From: Candidatus Omnitrophota bacterium
GTDB lineage: Bacteria > Omnitrophota > Gorgyraeia > 2-02-FULL-51-18
Assembly (NCBI GenBank): GCA_022072175.1
Contig: JAJVIE010000001.1
Coordinates: forward strand, 186,728-250,727
Reading direction: 5' to 3'
DNA length: 64,000 nucleotides
The first letter of the stretch is position 1. Each line of letters opens with the position of its first letter. The translations under genes and the position numbers were made by a program. Positions 1 through 8,493 of this stretch are shown here, piece by piece. The notes under the pieces were generated by a model that worked only from the letters and a program-made list of their open reading frames with translations, was not told the origin of the DNA and made no database searches.

Positions 1-2011
1 GGCTCAGGGTCTGTTGGTCCTCGAGCTCGGGCAGGATGCTCTTCCACTCGCTGAGGGCTTCGCGGTACTGGCCCTGATCGTAGTAGGCGCGGCCCTTCTT
101 GAAGGTCTCCTCGAGGCGGGTCTGGCGGTCGAGCACGACCTGCTCGGAGGCCTTGCGCTCGCTCTGTTTCTGCAGAGTGGTCGACCCGATCTTCTGCTGC
201 ATCTCGGCCAGCAGCGCTCTGAGATCGGCCGGAGGACGGGGCCGGTCGGAGCGCTTGGCCTGCGCCTGACGGGCGGCCTCGTCGGCGGCCTTGAGCTCGC
301 TCAGCGCGGGCGCAAGCGCTCGGATCGCGCGATCTTCCTCGGACCCGGCGTCGACGTAAGGCAACAGGCGCTTCCACTCTTCGAGGGCCTTGTCATGCTC
401 ACCCTTGTAGTACGCCATACGCCCGTTCTGATAGGCGGAGTCGATGGTCTGCCGCGCTTCTTTGGCCGGAAGCTCGATCTCGTTGCGCGCGGCTTCTTTT
501 TCGAGCTTCTCGGCTTCCCACTTCTGCCGGACCGTAGAGAAGAACGAGCTCATGTCCGCCGTCAGGCGGGCCGGCCCGGCGGGCTTGGGAGCGGGGGCCG
601 GAGCGCTGAGCTGACGATCCAGATCACGGAGCTTGGCGAGGGTGTCCTTGGCCGGATCGTTGGCGGGCAAAAGCGGGAGCATCTTGGTCCACTCCGCGAT
701 CGCCTGCGCTCTTTGCCCGCTTTCGAAAGCCGTCCTTCCGCGATGATAGATCCCGTCCAGCTCGACCTGGCGATCAGAGGCCCCGGCGTTGCGGGCCCGG
801 TCGGCTTCCAGCGCGCGCAGTTGTTCGGACAGACGATTCTCGGCGCCTGAGAGCGCGCTCAAGCGCTCTTCGGGCGTCACCACGGATCTGGCCGGCGTGC
901 TCGGAGCCTTGCGGGCTTCCTGGATCTTCTTGAGGCTGGTGCGCAGTGAAGCCATCGTCCGGCGTTCGGGCGCGTCGGCGGCTAGATACGGGAGCATCTT
1001 TTCCCATTCGGCAAGCGCGCCTTCGATATTGCCGCTCTCATACAAGGCTTTGCCCGCGCTGAATGCCTGCTCGGCTTTGGTCGCCCGGGAGCTCTCGGAA
1101 CGGACGCGGTCGGCCTCGCTCTTAGCCGCGGCGGCTTTGTCGCTTTGCACCTGATCGGCCCGGCGCAGATAATCGGTCGAAACCTTATCGAGAGCCGGTC
1201 TGTCCGCGGTCCGGGTGGTCGAGGACACCGCGGAGGTCGGCGCCGCAGGCTTCACGGATGCCGGGGACGGTGATACGACGGGTTTGAGCGTCGCGGTCGA
1301 AGACGTTGTCTTGGACGCGGTGTTCGTCGCGGATGCCGAAGGTGGCACAGCGGGCTTGGGTCTTGGGGACGGTGACACAGCGGGCTTGGGGCTTGGAGCC
1401 GGGGACAACGGAGCAACGGGCTTGGGCGCGGGTGTTGCGGGCTTGGAGACCGCGCTCGTCGAAGACGCGGGCTTGGGAGGCGCCGCGCCGGTAGAGGGCG
1501 TCGGTGTTGTCGTCTTGGGTTTGGGGCTCGGAGCCGGGGACGGCGAGACAGCGGGCTTGGGAGCCGGAGAGGCCGACGCGGTAACCGTGCTCGAGGCCAC
1601 TGTCTTCGGCGCGGCGCTTGGCGCCGGCGCCGTTACCGCGGACTTGGGGCTCGGGGACGGTGAAGCAACGGGCTTGGGAGCGGTCGTGGTGGCCGACGGG
1701 GTCTTCACGGCCTGAGCGTCCAATAGATTGCCCGAACGGATCCTCTCGCGGAAGAACTCCACGACGCGTTTCATCGACAGATTGTCGTCGAGATAGGGGT
1801 CCAGCTTCTCCCACTCGGCGATGGCAGTACGGTAGTCACCGCTGTCGTACGAACGCTTGCCCTTCTGGAAGATATCGTTCATCCAGATCTGGCGGTTCTC
1901 GGTGGGAGCCTCGGCCAGGGAGGCCTTGGAAACATCCGCGGCGGCACAAACACCCGTCCACACGAGGGCACAAGAGACGATCAAGCCAGCGGACAAGAGG
2001 GGGCGTTTCAT
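1..2011 (-). CDS. Exported protein with spaced TPR-like repeats (C-terminus outside window)
   Basis: The reading frame starts at an ATG at 2011 and stays open to the window edge (670 codons seen, no stop). Residues 1-25 form a signal peptide (MKRPLL, hydrophobic core, cleavage near CAAA-D). At least five copies of a repeat of about 45 residues occur near residues 47, 317, 420, 523 and 633. Each has the pattern F/Y-x2-G+-x-Y-x-x-G-x-x-x-x-A-L/I-x-EW-x-K-x-LP-Y/L, which resembles single TPR motifs. Residues about 105-265 are a low-complexity linker of PKPA and SPSP units. I expect a periplasmic or surface scaffold; no enzyme motif is visible. The TPR assignment is inferred from the repeat pattern, and the function is unknown. 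Confidence 0.75.
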   Translation of the reverse strand, partial: MKRPLLSAGLIVSCALVWTGVCAAADVSKASLAEAPTENRQIWMNDIFQKGKRSYDSGDYRTAIAEWEKLDPYLDDNLSMKRVVEFFRERIRSGNLLDAQAVKTPSATTTAPKPVASPSPSPKSAVTAPAPSAAPKTVASSTVTASASPAPKPAVSPSPAPSPKPKTTTPTPSTGAAPPKPASSTSAVSKPATPAPKPVAPLSPAPSPKPAVSPSPRPKPAVPPSASATNTASKTTSSTATLKPVVSPSPASVKPAAPTSAVSSTTRTADRPALDKVSTDYLRRADQVQSDKAAAAKSEADRVRSESSRATKAEQAFSAGKALYESGNIEGALAEWEKMLPYLAADAPERRTMASLRTSLKKIQEARKAPSTPARSVVTPEERLSALSGAENRLSEQLRALEADRARNAGASDRQVELDGIYHRGRTAFESGQRAQAIAEWTKMLPLLPANDPAKDTLAKLRDLDRQLSAPAPAPKPAGPARLTADMSSFFSTVRQKWEAEKLEKEAARNEIELPAKEARQTIDSAYQNGRMAYYKGEHDKALEEWKRLLPYVDAGSEEDRAIRALAPALSELKAADEAARQAQAKRSDRPRPPADLRALLAEMQQKIGSTTLQKQSERKASEQVVLDRQTRLEETFKKGRAYYDQGQYREALSEWKSILPELEDQQTLS

Positions 2012-2035
2012 CAGCGCCTTAAGTGCTAGCATCTC

Positions 2036-2100
2036 CGTAGGTTATATTTTTGACTAATATAACATACGGCTTTGTGTGATTAATAAGAAAAAATATACGG
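2036..2100 (-). promoter_or_regulatory. AT-rich promoter region of the TPR-like protein gene
   Basis: This is an AT-rich island in GC-rich surroundings, directly upstream of the ATG at 2011. On the minus strand there is a TTATTAA-type stretch followed about 17 bases later by TTATATT, a plausible sigma-70 pair, but several alignments are possible. The exact boxes are uncertain. Confidence 0.4.
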
Positions 2101-2147
2101 ATTTCGCGCTTAACTCCTTCCGGATGAGCCACCTACACCCTCCGGGA

Positions 2148-2179
2148 ACAAAAAAGCGGCCCCCGCTCTGGGGGCCGCT
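2148..2179 (-). terminator. Rho-independent terminator of the aceEF-lpd operon
   Basis: A 10-bp stem (AGCGGCCCCC with GGGGGCCGCT) is followed on the minus strand by a run of six to seven T. It lies just after the lpd stop codon, so it ends the pyruvate dehydrogenase transcript. Confidence 0.9.
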
Positions 2180-2203
2180 CCCGGATCCATTCAGACCGTC
2201 CGC

Positions 2204-3625
2204 TTAGGCCTCGGTCTTGCGTCCCGTATACGTATGTGTCGCGTAACCATAAAAGGCCTCCGCGCACTCCATCAGTGTCTCCGACAGCGTCGGATGCGGA
2301 TGCACCGCTTCGGCCAGATCACGCACGGTGGCGCCCATCTCGATGGCGAGCACTCCCTCGCTGATGAGCTCTCCGGCCCCGTGACCGACGATACCCACGC
2401 CCAGGATACGCTCGGTCTCGGGATCGACGATGAGCTTGGTGAGCCCGTCGGTCCGGTCCGAACTGAGCGCACGACCCGAGGCTCCCCAGGGAAAGCGCGA
2501 GATCTTCACGTCGATCCCCTTCTGCCTCGCCTCGGCCTCGGTCATCCCGCACCAGGCGACCTCCGGCTCCGTGAAAACGACCGCAGGGATCACGACGTCC
2601 TTGAACTCATGATGGTCGCCCGCGATCACATCCACGGCCACGCGGGCCTCCTTGGCGGCCTTGTGCGCGAGCATCATCCCGCCCACCACGTCCCCGATGG
2701 CGAAGATGTTGGGGTCGGCGGTCCTCTGCTGGCTGTCCACGCGGATAAAACCCTTCTCGTCGACTGCGACCTTGGTGTTCTTGAGCCCGAGGTCCTTGCA
2801 GTTGGGCGTGCGCCCGATGGAGACGAGCACTCGATCGTAGTATTCGTCGATCTTCTTGCCCTCGATCTCCATGGTGACCTGGATCTTCTTGCCGCTGGTG
2901 GCCATCTTGAGCACCTTGACGCCCAAGCGCACCTCTTTGAAGTTCTTCTCGGCGAACCTCTGCACCGGACGCACGAGATCGGGATCGGCTCCGGCGAGGA
3001 TGGCCGGCATCGCCTCGACCACCACGACCCGGCTGCCCAGCGTCGCGTAGACGGTGCCGAGCTCCATACCGATGTAACCGCCGCCGACGACCAGGAGGTC
3101 CTCGGGGACATCCTCGACGTCCAACGCCTCCGTGGAGGTCATCACACGCTTGTTGCCGAGGTCAAAAGCGGCCGGCATCGAAGGCTTGGACCCGACGGCG
3201 ATGATGGCCTGCTGATAGCGGATGAAGCGCTGTCCTTCTGCGGTCTCGACGCGCAGGGTCTGCGAATCCTCGAAATGCCCGCGCCCCTGCATCACCTGGA
3301 CGCTGCGCTTCTGCGCCAGTCCCGCGATACCCTGCGCGAGCTTGTCCAGAGAGGCCTCTTTCCAGGCGCGCAGCTTGGCAACATCTATCTTGGGTTCGCC
3401 GTAAGCGATCCCGCGATGCGCGGACTCGCGCGCTTCCTGGATCAGCTTGGTCGCGTGCAGGTACGCCTTGGAAGGGATACAGCCGCGGTTGAGGCACACG
3501 CCGCCCAGACGCTTGTCCTGCTCGACGAGGATGACCTTCTTGCCGCGGTCCGCCGCGTAGAACGCCGCCGCGTAGCCTCCCGGTCCGCCTCCGACGACGA
3601 CGATCTCGGTTTCGATGGGTTTCAT
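2204..3625 (-). CDS. lpd: Dihydrolipoyl dehydrogenase (E3 of pyruvate dehydrogenase)
   Basis: FAD enzyme that reoxidises the dihydrolipoyl arm of E2 and passes electrons to NAD+. The FAD-binding GGGPGGY motif is at residues 12-18, the redox pair C44/C49 is in GGVCLNRGCIPSK, the NAD-binding GGGYIGME motif is mid-protein, and the catalytic HPHPT is near residue 442. The length of 473 residues is normal. I chose the ATG at 3625 because a Shine-Dalgarno GAGGTG lies six bases upstream; a GTG at 3634 in the same frame would leave no room for it. It is the last gene of aceE-aceF-lpd, 10 bases after the aceF stop, followed by a terminator. A shared role with other 2-oxoacid complexes is possible. Confidence 0.97.
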   Translation of the reverse strand: MKPIETEIVVVGGGPGGYAAAFYAADRGKKVILVEQDKRLGGVCLNRGCIPSKAYLHATKLIQEARESAHRGIAYGEPKIDVAKLRAWKEASLDKLAQGIAGLAQKRSVQVMQGRGHFEDSQTLRVETAEGQRFIRYQQAIIAVGSKPSMPAAFDLGNKRVMTSTEALDVEDVPEDLLVVGGGYIGMELGTVYATLGSRVVVVEAMPAILAGADPDLVRPVQRFAEKNFKEVRLGVKVLKMATSGKKIQVTMEIEGKKIDEYYDRVLVSIGRTPNCKDLGLKNTKVAVDEKGFIRVDSQQRTADPNIFAIGDVVGGMMLAHKAAKEARVAVDVIAGDHHEFKDVVIPAVVFTEPEVAWCGMTEAEARQKGIDVKISRFPWGASGRALSSDRTDGLTKLIVDPETERILGVGIVGHGAGELISEGVLAIEMGATVRDLAEAVHPHPTLSETLMECAEAFYGYATHTYTGRKTEA

Positions 3626-3635
3626 GGATGACACC

Positions 3636-4943
3636 TCAGATCTTGACCTGGTCTTCGCCGAACGATTCGAGCGAAGTGACGATCTCGCGGATGAAACGCG
3701 CCCCGTCGGCGCCGTCGATCACACGGTGATCGTACGAGAGCCCGAGCGGCAGCATCGTGCGCAGCTCGACCTTGCCGTCGACGGCCGTCGGGCGCACCAC
3801 ACCGCGGCCCACGCCGAGGATGGCGACCTCCGGACGGTTGACGATCGGCGTGAAGAACGTCCCGCCGATGCCGCCGAGATTGGATACGGTAAAACTGCCG
3901 CCCTTCAGATCGTCGATGCCGACCTTGCGCGAGCGGGTCTTCTCGGCGAGAGTCTCGAGGTCCTTGGAGATCTCAAGAAGGCTCTTCTTGTCCACGTCCT
4001 TGAGCACGGGCACGATGAGGCCGGACTCGGTGTCGACGGCCACGCCGAGGTGATAGTACTGCTTGAGCACCAGCTCCTGCGCCGCCTCATCGAGGCTGGA
4101 GTTGAAGGACGGGTGCTTCTGCAGGGCCCGCACGACGGCCTTGAGGATGAACCCGGTCACCGTGAGCTTGGCGCCTTTTTTCTCGTACGCGGCCACGTGC
4201 TTCTTGCGCAGGGCCAGGAGCGATGTGATGTCCGCCTCGTCGAACTGCGTCACGTGCGGGATCGCCTGCCACGACTCGGACATCTTCTGGGCGATCTTCT
4301 GACGGAGCGAGGACAAGGGCTTCTTGGTCACCGGTCCCCATTTGCTGAAATCCACGCTCTCCGCCGGGGCCGGAGCCGCGGTCTTGGCCGCGGCGGGCGC
4401 TGACGGCGCGGCGGAGACAGCCGCCTGCTGGAGCCCCTGGATGTACGCTCTCAGATCGGAGAGCACGATGCGTCCGCCGTGCTCACTGCCGCGCACGCGG
4501 CGCAGATCGATGCCCAGATCGGCGGCCATACGGCGGATCGTCGGCGAGGCCGGGGGCGGCAGGCCCGTCTTGGATTCGTACTGATAATCACCGGACGCGG
4601 GAGCCGGCACGGAGACCGGCGCCGAGGGCGCCGAGGGCGCCGCCGGAGCGGACGGAACCGGCGATGCGGCGCGTGCGGGGGCTGACTGCTGCGATGCGGC
4701 CGGAGAGGCCGCGCCGCCCTCGAGCGTGAGGATGGCCTGGCCGACGGAGACCTTGTCGCCGACCTTCACGAGCAGCTTGATGACCTTACCGCCGTCGCTG
4801 GCCGGGATCGGCGCGACGGCTTTTTCGTTCTCGAGTTCGACGACGGTCTGGTCCTTGCGCACGACGTCGCCCTCTTTGACGAGGATGCTGACGATAGTGC
4901 CGCTGTCAGCGCCTTCGCCGAGCCGTGGGATGCGGATGTCCAT
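3636..4943 (-). CDS. aceF: Dihydrolipoyl acetyltransferase (E2 of pyruvate dehydrogenase)
   Basis: Core subunit of pyruvate dehydrogenase; it transfers the acetyl group from lipoyl to CoA. Domain order: one lipoyl domain (residues 1-78, lipoylated lysine K41 in ENEKAV rather than the usual DKA), an Ala/Pro-rich hinge, a peripheral-subunit-binding domain near 133-165 (SPTIRRMAADLGID), a second Ala/Pro linker, then the catalytic domain ending in DHRVIDG with the catalytic histidine near 406. It has 435 residues with a single lipoyl domain. The start is supported by AAAGGAGATCCC directly upstream. It sits between aceE (29-base gap) and lpd. The adjacent divergent lplA would supply lipoylation. 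Confidence 0.96.
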   Translation of the reverse strand: MDIRIPRLGEGADSGTIVSILVKEGDVVRKDQTVVELENEKAVAPIPASDGGKVIKLLVKVGDKVSVGQAILTLEGGAASPAASQQSAPARAASPVPSAPAAPSAPSAPVSVPAPASGDYQYESKTGLPPPASPTIRRMAADLGIDLRRVRGSEHGGRIVLSDLRAYIQGLQQAAVSAAPSAPAAAKTAAPAPAESVDFSKWGPVTKKPLSSLRQKIAQKMSESWQAIPHVTQFDEADITSLLALRKKHVAAYEKKGAKLTVTGFILKAVVRALQKHPSFNSSLDEAAQELVLKQYYHLGVAVDTESGLIVPVLKDVDKKSLLEISKDLETLAEKTRSRKVGIDDLKGGSFTVSNLGGIGGTFFTPIVNRPEVAILGVGRGVVRPTAVDGKVELRTMLPLGLSYDHRVIDGADGARFIREIVTSLESFGEDQVKI

Positions 4944-4971
4944 GGGATCTCCTTTTAAACGGACCGTCGGA

Positions 4972-7665
4972 TCAGACGACGAGTATGGGATGGACCTTTT
5001 CCGGGTCCACGCCGAGGTCTTGGATGGCTTTGTGGACGACGTCGGCGCTCACCTGGCCTTGGCGGCGGAGCGCGTCGAGCGTCGCGATCACGGTGCATTC
5101 GGCGTCCACCTCGAAGAAACGGCGGAGCGCTTGACGCGTCTCACTGCGGCCGAACCCGTCCGTGCCCAGAGCGGTCAGCCCGCCGGGCACCCACGGAGCG
5201 ATCTGCTCGGAGACGATCTTCATGTTGTCCGACACGGCCACGAACACACCCTTCTCTCCCGCGAGGACGCTCTCGACGTACGACTTGCGGGGAGCTTCCT
5301 TGGGGTGCAGGCGGTTCCAGCGCTCGGTGTTGAGCGCGTCGGTGCGCAGCTGCTTGTAGCTGGTCGCGCTCCAGACGTCGGCCGATACCCCGTAGCGCTC
5401 AGCGAGGATCTGCTGGGCACGGAGGGCTTCCATCATGATGGCGCCGCTGCCGAGGATCTGAGCCTTGTGCTTGAGGCCGTCCGGACCCTTCTTGAACTTG
5501 TACAGACCCTTGAGGATGCCCTCGCGGCAACCCTCGGGAGCGGCCGGCATCTCGTAGTTCTCGTTGTGGACGGTGATGTAGTAGAAGATCTCCTCGTTGT
5601 CCTTGTACATCCGCCGGAGTCCGTCCTCGATGATCACGGCGATCTCATAGGCGAAGGCCGGATCATAGGTAAGGATGGTCGGGATGGTGGAAGCGATCAG
5701 ATGGCTGTGGCCGTCCTGGTGCTGGAGACCCTCGCCGTTGAGCGTCGTGCGCCCGGCCGTACCTCCGAGCAGAAAACCCTTGGCCCGGATGTCGCCGGCC
5801 AGCCACATCATGTCGCCCACACGCTGAAAACCGAACATCGAATAATAGATGTAGAACGGGATCATCGGCACGCCGGTGGTCGAGTACGACACGCCCGCCG
5901 CGATGAAAGAGGCCATCGATCCGGCCTCGTTGATGCCCTCCTCGAGGATCTGCCCGTCCTTCGCTTCCTGATAGTACAACAGCGACTCGCGGTCCACCGG
6001 CTCGTAGAGCTGGCCCTTGGGCGAATAGATGCCGACCTGACGGAACAGCGCGTCCATACCGAACGTCCGCGCCTCGTCCGGGATGATCGGCACGACGCGG
6101 CGCCCGATCTCCGGATGACGCAGGAGCTTGGTGAGGATCCTCACGAAAGCCATCGTCGTCGAGGCCTCGCTGTCGCCGGAGCCCTGCTGGAACTCCGCGT
6201 AGTAGTCGGAACCCGGCACGTTGAGCCGCTCCTGCGACGGACGGCGGAACGGCAGTGAACCGCCCATGGCCTTGCGGCGCTCCTGGATGTACTTCATTTC
6301 GGCGCTCTCGGGGGCCGGCCTGTAGAAGGGCGCGTCCACGACCTCTTCGTCGCTGATCGGGATGTTGAGCCTCGAGCGGAACTCGCGCAGTTCCTTCTCG
6401 TTGAGCTTCTTCTGCTGATGGGTGACGTTGCGGCCCTCTCCCGCCTCGCCCAGGCCGTAGCCCTTGATGGTCTTGGCGAGGATCACGGTGGGTTGGCCCT
6501 TATGCTGAGTGGCGGCCTTGTACGCGGCGTAGACTTTGAGCGGGTCGTGTCCGCCGCGCAGGAGCTTACGGATCTGTTCGTCGCTCAGATGATTGACCAT
6601 CGACAAAAGCTCAGGGTACTTGCCGAAGAAATGCTTGCGGGTATAACTGCCCGGCTCGACGGAGTATTTCTGGTAGTCGCCGTCGACGGCCTCCTCCATC
6701 CTCTTGCGCAGAAGTCCGGTCTTGTCCTGTTGGAGCAGCGGGTCCCAGTCCGAACCCCAGATCACCTTGATGACGTTCCAACCAGCCCCGCGAAAAACAC
6801 CTTCGAGGTCCTGGATGATCTTGCCGTTGCCGCGCACGGGCCCGTCCAACCGCTGGAGGTTGCAGTTGACCACCCAGACCAGCTCGTCCAGATACTCGCG
6901 TCCGGCCAGCGACAACGCCCCCAGCGTCTCCGGCTCATCGGACTCGCCGTCCCCGACGAAGCACCACACGTTGGGCAGCGGGTCCTTGAGGAACCCGCGC
7001 GCCTTGAGGTAGCGATTGAAGCGCGCCTGATAGATGGACATGATCGGCGCCAGACCCATCGACACCGACGGGAACTGCCAGAAATCCGGCATCAGGTACG
7101 GGTGCGGATAGGACGAGAGTCCGCCGCCCTCGGCCAGCTCGCGGCGGAAATTGTCGAGATGCTGCTTGGTGAGGCGTCCTTCGACAAAAGCCCTCGCGTA
7201 GTTGCCGGGCGAAGCGTGTCCCTGGAAATACATCATGTCCGCGGGGCCGTTGCCGTCGGGGCCGCGGAAGAAATGATTGAAACCGACCTCATAGAGGGTC
7301 GCCAGCGACGCGAACGTGGAGATGTGCCCGCCGATGCCGTTCTGCGTCCGGTTGGCTTTGACGACCATCGACATCGCATTCCAGCGGATGTAGCTGCGGA
7401 TGCGTTTTTCGAGCTGGAGATCGCCCGGATAAACGGGCTGTTTGTCGGCGGGTATGGTGTTGATGTAAGGGGTCTGGACCGGTGAGAACACCGGTACCCC
7501 CCGCTCGCGCAGCCGGGACAACAGCTGTTCGACGAAGAACGGGACCTGGTCGGAGGTGTTGTGCTTGGCCGCGTACTCGTAGACGTACTCGAGGCTGTCC
7601 AGCCAGCGCTGCATCTCGGCTCCGTTGGGGCCGAGGTCGGTCTTGAGGTGTTTGTCGCTGTTCAT
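4972..7665 (-). CDS. aceE: Pyruvate dehydrogenase E1 component, homodimeric type
   Basis: Thiamine-diphosphate decarboxylase that converts pyruvate and lipoyl-E2 to acetyl-E2 and CO2. At 897 residues it matches the single-chain AceE type, not the alpha/beta type. Visible family features are GGHISTFASLATLYEVGFNH near the N-terminus, the thiamine-binding stretch GDGESDEPETLGAL continuing to VVNCNLQRLDGPV, and a C-terminal transketolase-like part. It is the first gene of the operon. The start has AAAGAG upstream (AAAGAGAT-ATG). The upstream -10 is weak, so no confident promoter can be drawn. Confidence 0.97.
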   Translation of the reverse strand: MNSDKHLKTDLGPNGAEMQRWLDSLEYVYEYAAKHNTSDQVPFFVEQLLSRLRERGVPVFSPVQTPYINTIPADKQPVYPGDLQLEKRIRSYIRWNAMSMVVKANRTQNGIGGHISTFASLATLYEVGFNHFFRGPDGNGPADMMYFQGHASPGNYARAFVEGRLTKQHLDNFRRELAEGGGLSSYPHPYLMPDFWQFPSVSMGLAPIMSIYQARFNRYLKARGFLKDPLPNVWCFVGDGESDEPETLGALSLAGREYLDELVWVVNCNLQRLDGPVRGNGKIIQDLEGVFRGAGWNVIKVIWGSDWDPLLQQDKTGLLRKRMEEAVDGDYQKYSVEPGSYTRKHFFGKYPELLSMVNHLSDEQIRKLLRGGHDPLKVYAAYKAATQHKGQPTVILAKTIKGYGLGEAGEGRNVTHQQKKLNEKELREFRSRLNIPISDEEVVDAPFYRPAPESAEMKYIQERRKAMGGSLPFRRPSQERLNVPGSDYYAEFQQGSGDSEASTTMAFVRILTKLLRHPEIGRRVVPIIPDEARTFGMDALFRQVGIYSPKGQLYEPVDRESLLYYQEAKDGQILEEGINEAGSMASFIAAGVSYSTTGVPMIPFYIYYSMFGFQRVGDMMWLAGDIRAKGFLLGGTAGRTTLNGEGLQHQDGHSHLIASTIPTILTYDPAFAYEIAVIIEDGLRRMYKDNEEIFYYITVHNENYEMPAAPEGCREGILKGLYKFKKGPDGLKHKAQILGSGAIMMEALRAQQILAERYGVSADVWSATSYKQLRTDALNTERWNRLHPKEAPRKSYVESVLAGEKGVFVAVSDNMKIVSEQIAPWVPGGLTALGTDGFGRSETRQALRRFFEVDAECTVIATLDALRRQGQVSADVVHKAIQDLGVDPEKVHPILVV

Positions 7666-7748
7666 ATCTCTTTCAGTGCCAATGTGTTGAAAGACCCCCG
7701 GACGAGCGGGCTCCTTCGCGGTTGTCGGACCTTAAGAAGTCGAGCTAT

Positions 7749-7754
7749 TATAAT
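7749..7754 (+). promoter_or_regulatory. -10 box, leaderless promoter of lplA
   Basis: A perfect TATAAT ends seven bases before the ATG at 7762, so transcription would start at or within two bases of the start codon. No Shine-Dalgarno is present. The -35 is poor. Confidence 0.65.
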
Positions 7755-7761
7755 GAATCCG

Positions 7762-8493
7762 ATGAAAAATATCGACCTTAGTTTTAACCGACCCGAGGAC
7801 AACTTGGCTTTCGATGAGGCGCTCTTGGACCTCTGCGAGGAGGGCTCCCTCGGAGAAACGCTCCGGTTCTGGGAGGCCGACCGGCCTTTCATTGTCGCGG
7901 GATACTCTAACAAATTACCGAGTGAAGTCAATCTCACCCGCTGCCGGGAACACGGCGTGCCGGTGCTCCGGCGCGTCAGCGGAGGGGGCACCGTCCTGCA
8001 GGCCCCCGGCTGTCTCAACTACGCGCTCATCCTGCGGACGGACCGGGGGTCCGACTACACCAGCGTGACACGCGCCAACGCCGCGATCATGGAGGTCCAC
8101 CGCGGGGCCCTGGAGCGATTGATCGGAAAGCCGGTCTCGGTGCGGGGTTTCACGGACCTGGTGACCGGAGGTCGCAAGTTCTCCGGCAACGCCCAACGCC
8201 GCAAGCGGCGCGCACTGCTCTTCCATGGGACGTTCCTGTACGGCATGGACCTCGGAGCCGTCGAGACGTACCTGCCGATGCCGACCCTGAGGCCGGAGTA
8301 CCGGGCCGACCGGCCCCACGGCGAGTTCATCGCCAATCTCGACGTGACCCGCCAGGCCCTGTGCCGGGGACTGATCGCGGCGTGGGACGCGCTCGGGACC
8401 TTGACGCCGGCCGAGACCCGACAGGCCGTGGAGCGCTCCGCGAGCCTCGTCGAGCACCGGTACGCCCGACCGGACTGGGTGGAGCGGGCTTAG
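7762..8493 (+). CDS. lplA: Lipoate-protein ligase A family protein
   Basis: Attaches lipoate (or octanoate) to the lipoyl domain lysine of E2 proteins. Signature residues are RRVSGGGTV (adenylate-binding loop) and GGRKFSGNAQ, which carries the conserved ligase lysine. Its 243 residues match the short single-domain form without the C-terminal accessory domain. An ATG at 7753 overlaps the TATAAT box, so the ATG at 7762 is the better start and probably gives a leaderless mRNA. It is divergent from aceE-aceF-lpd, which fits a role in lipoylating aceF. An octanoyltransferase (LipM-like) activity cannot be excluded. The stop overlaps the convergent SulP gene by four bases. Confidence 0.9.
   Translation: MKNIDLSFNRPEDNLAFDEALLDLCEEGSLGETLRFWEADRPFIVAGYSNKLPSEVNLTRCREHGVPVLRRVSGGGTVLQAPGCLNYALILRTDRGSDYTSVTRANAAIMEVHRGALERLIGKPVSVRGFTDLVTGGRKFSGNAQRRKRRALLFHGTFLYGMDLGAVETYLPMPTLRPEYRADRPHGEFIANLDVTRQALCRGLIAAWDALGTLTPAETRQAVERSASLVEHRYARPDWVERA

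Noticed and set aside
1185-1814. 209-codon minus-strand frame within the first gene
   Set aside because: The frame one base off encodes the continuous signal-peptide and TPR-like protein that ends at the window edge; the 209-codon frame only reads the PKPA/SPSP repeat out of register.
2234-3631. Long open frame on the plus strand opposite lpd
   Set aside because: It mirrors lpd in the same codon register, has no promoter or Shine-Dalgarno, and its composition is His/Asp/Leu-rich as expected for an antisense shadow in GC-rich DNA. Similar long frames opposite aceE, pckG, fadJ and dnaX were dropped for the same reason.
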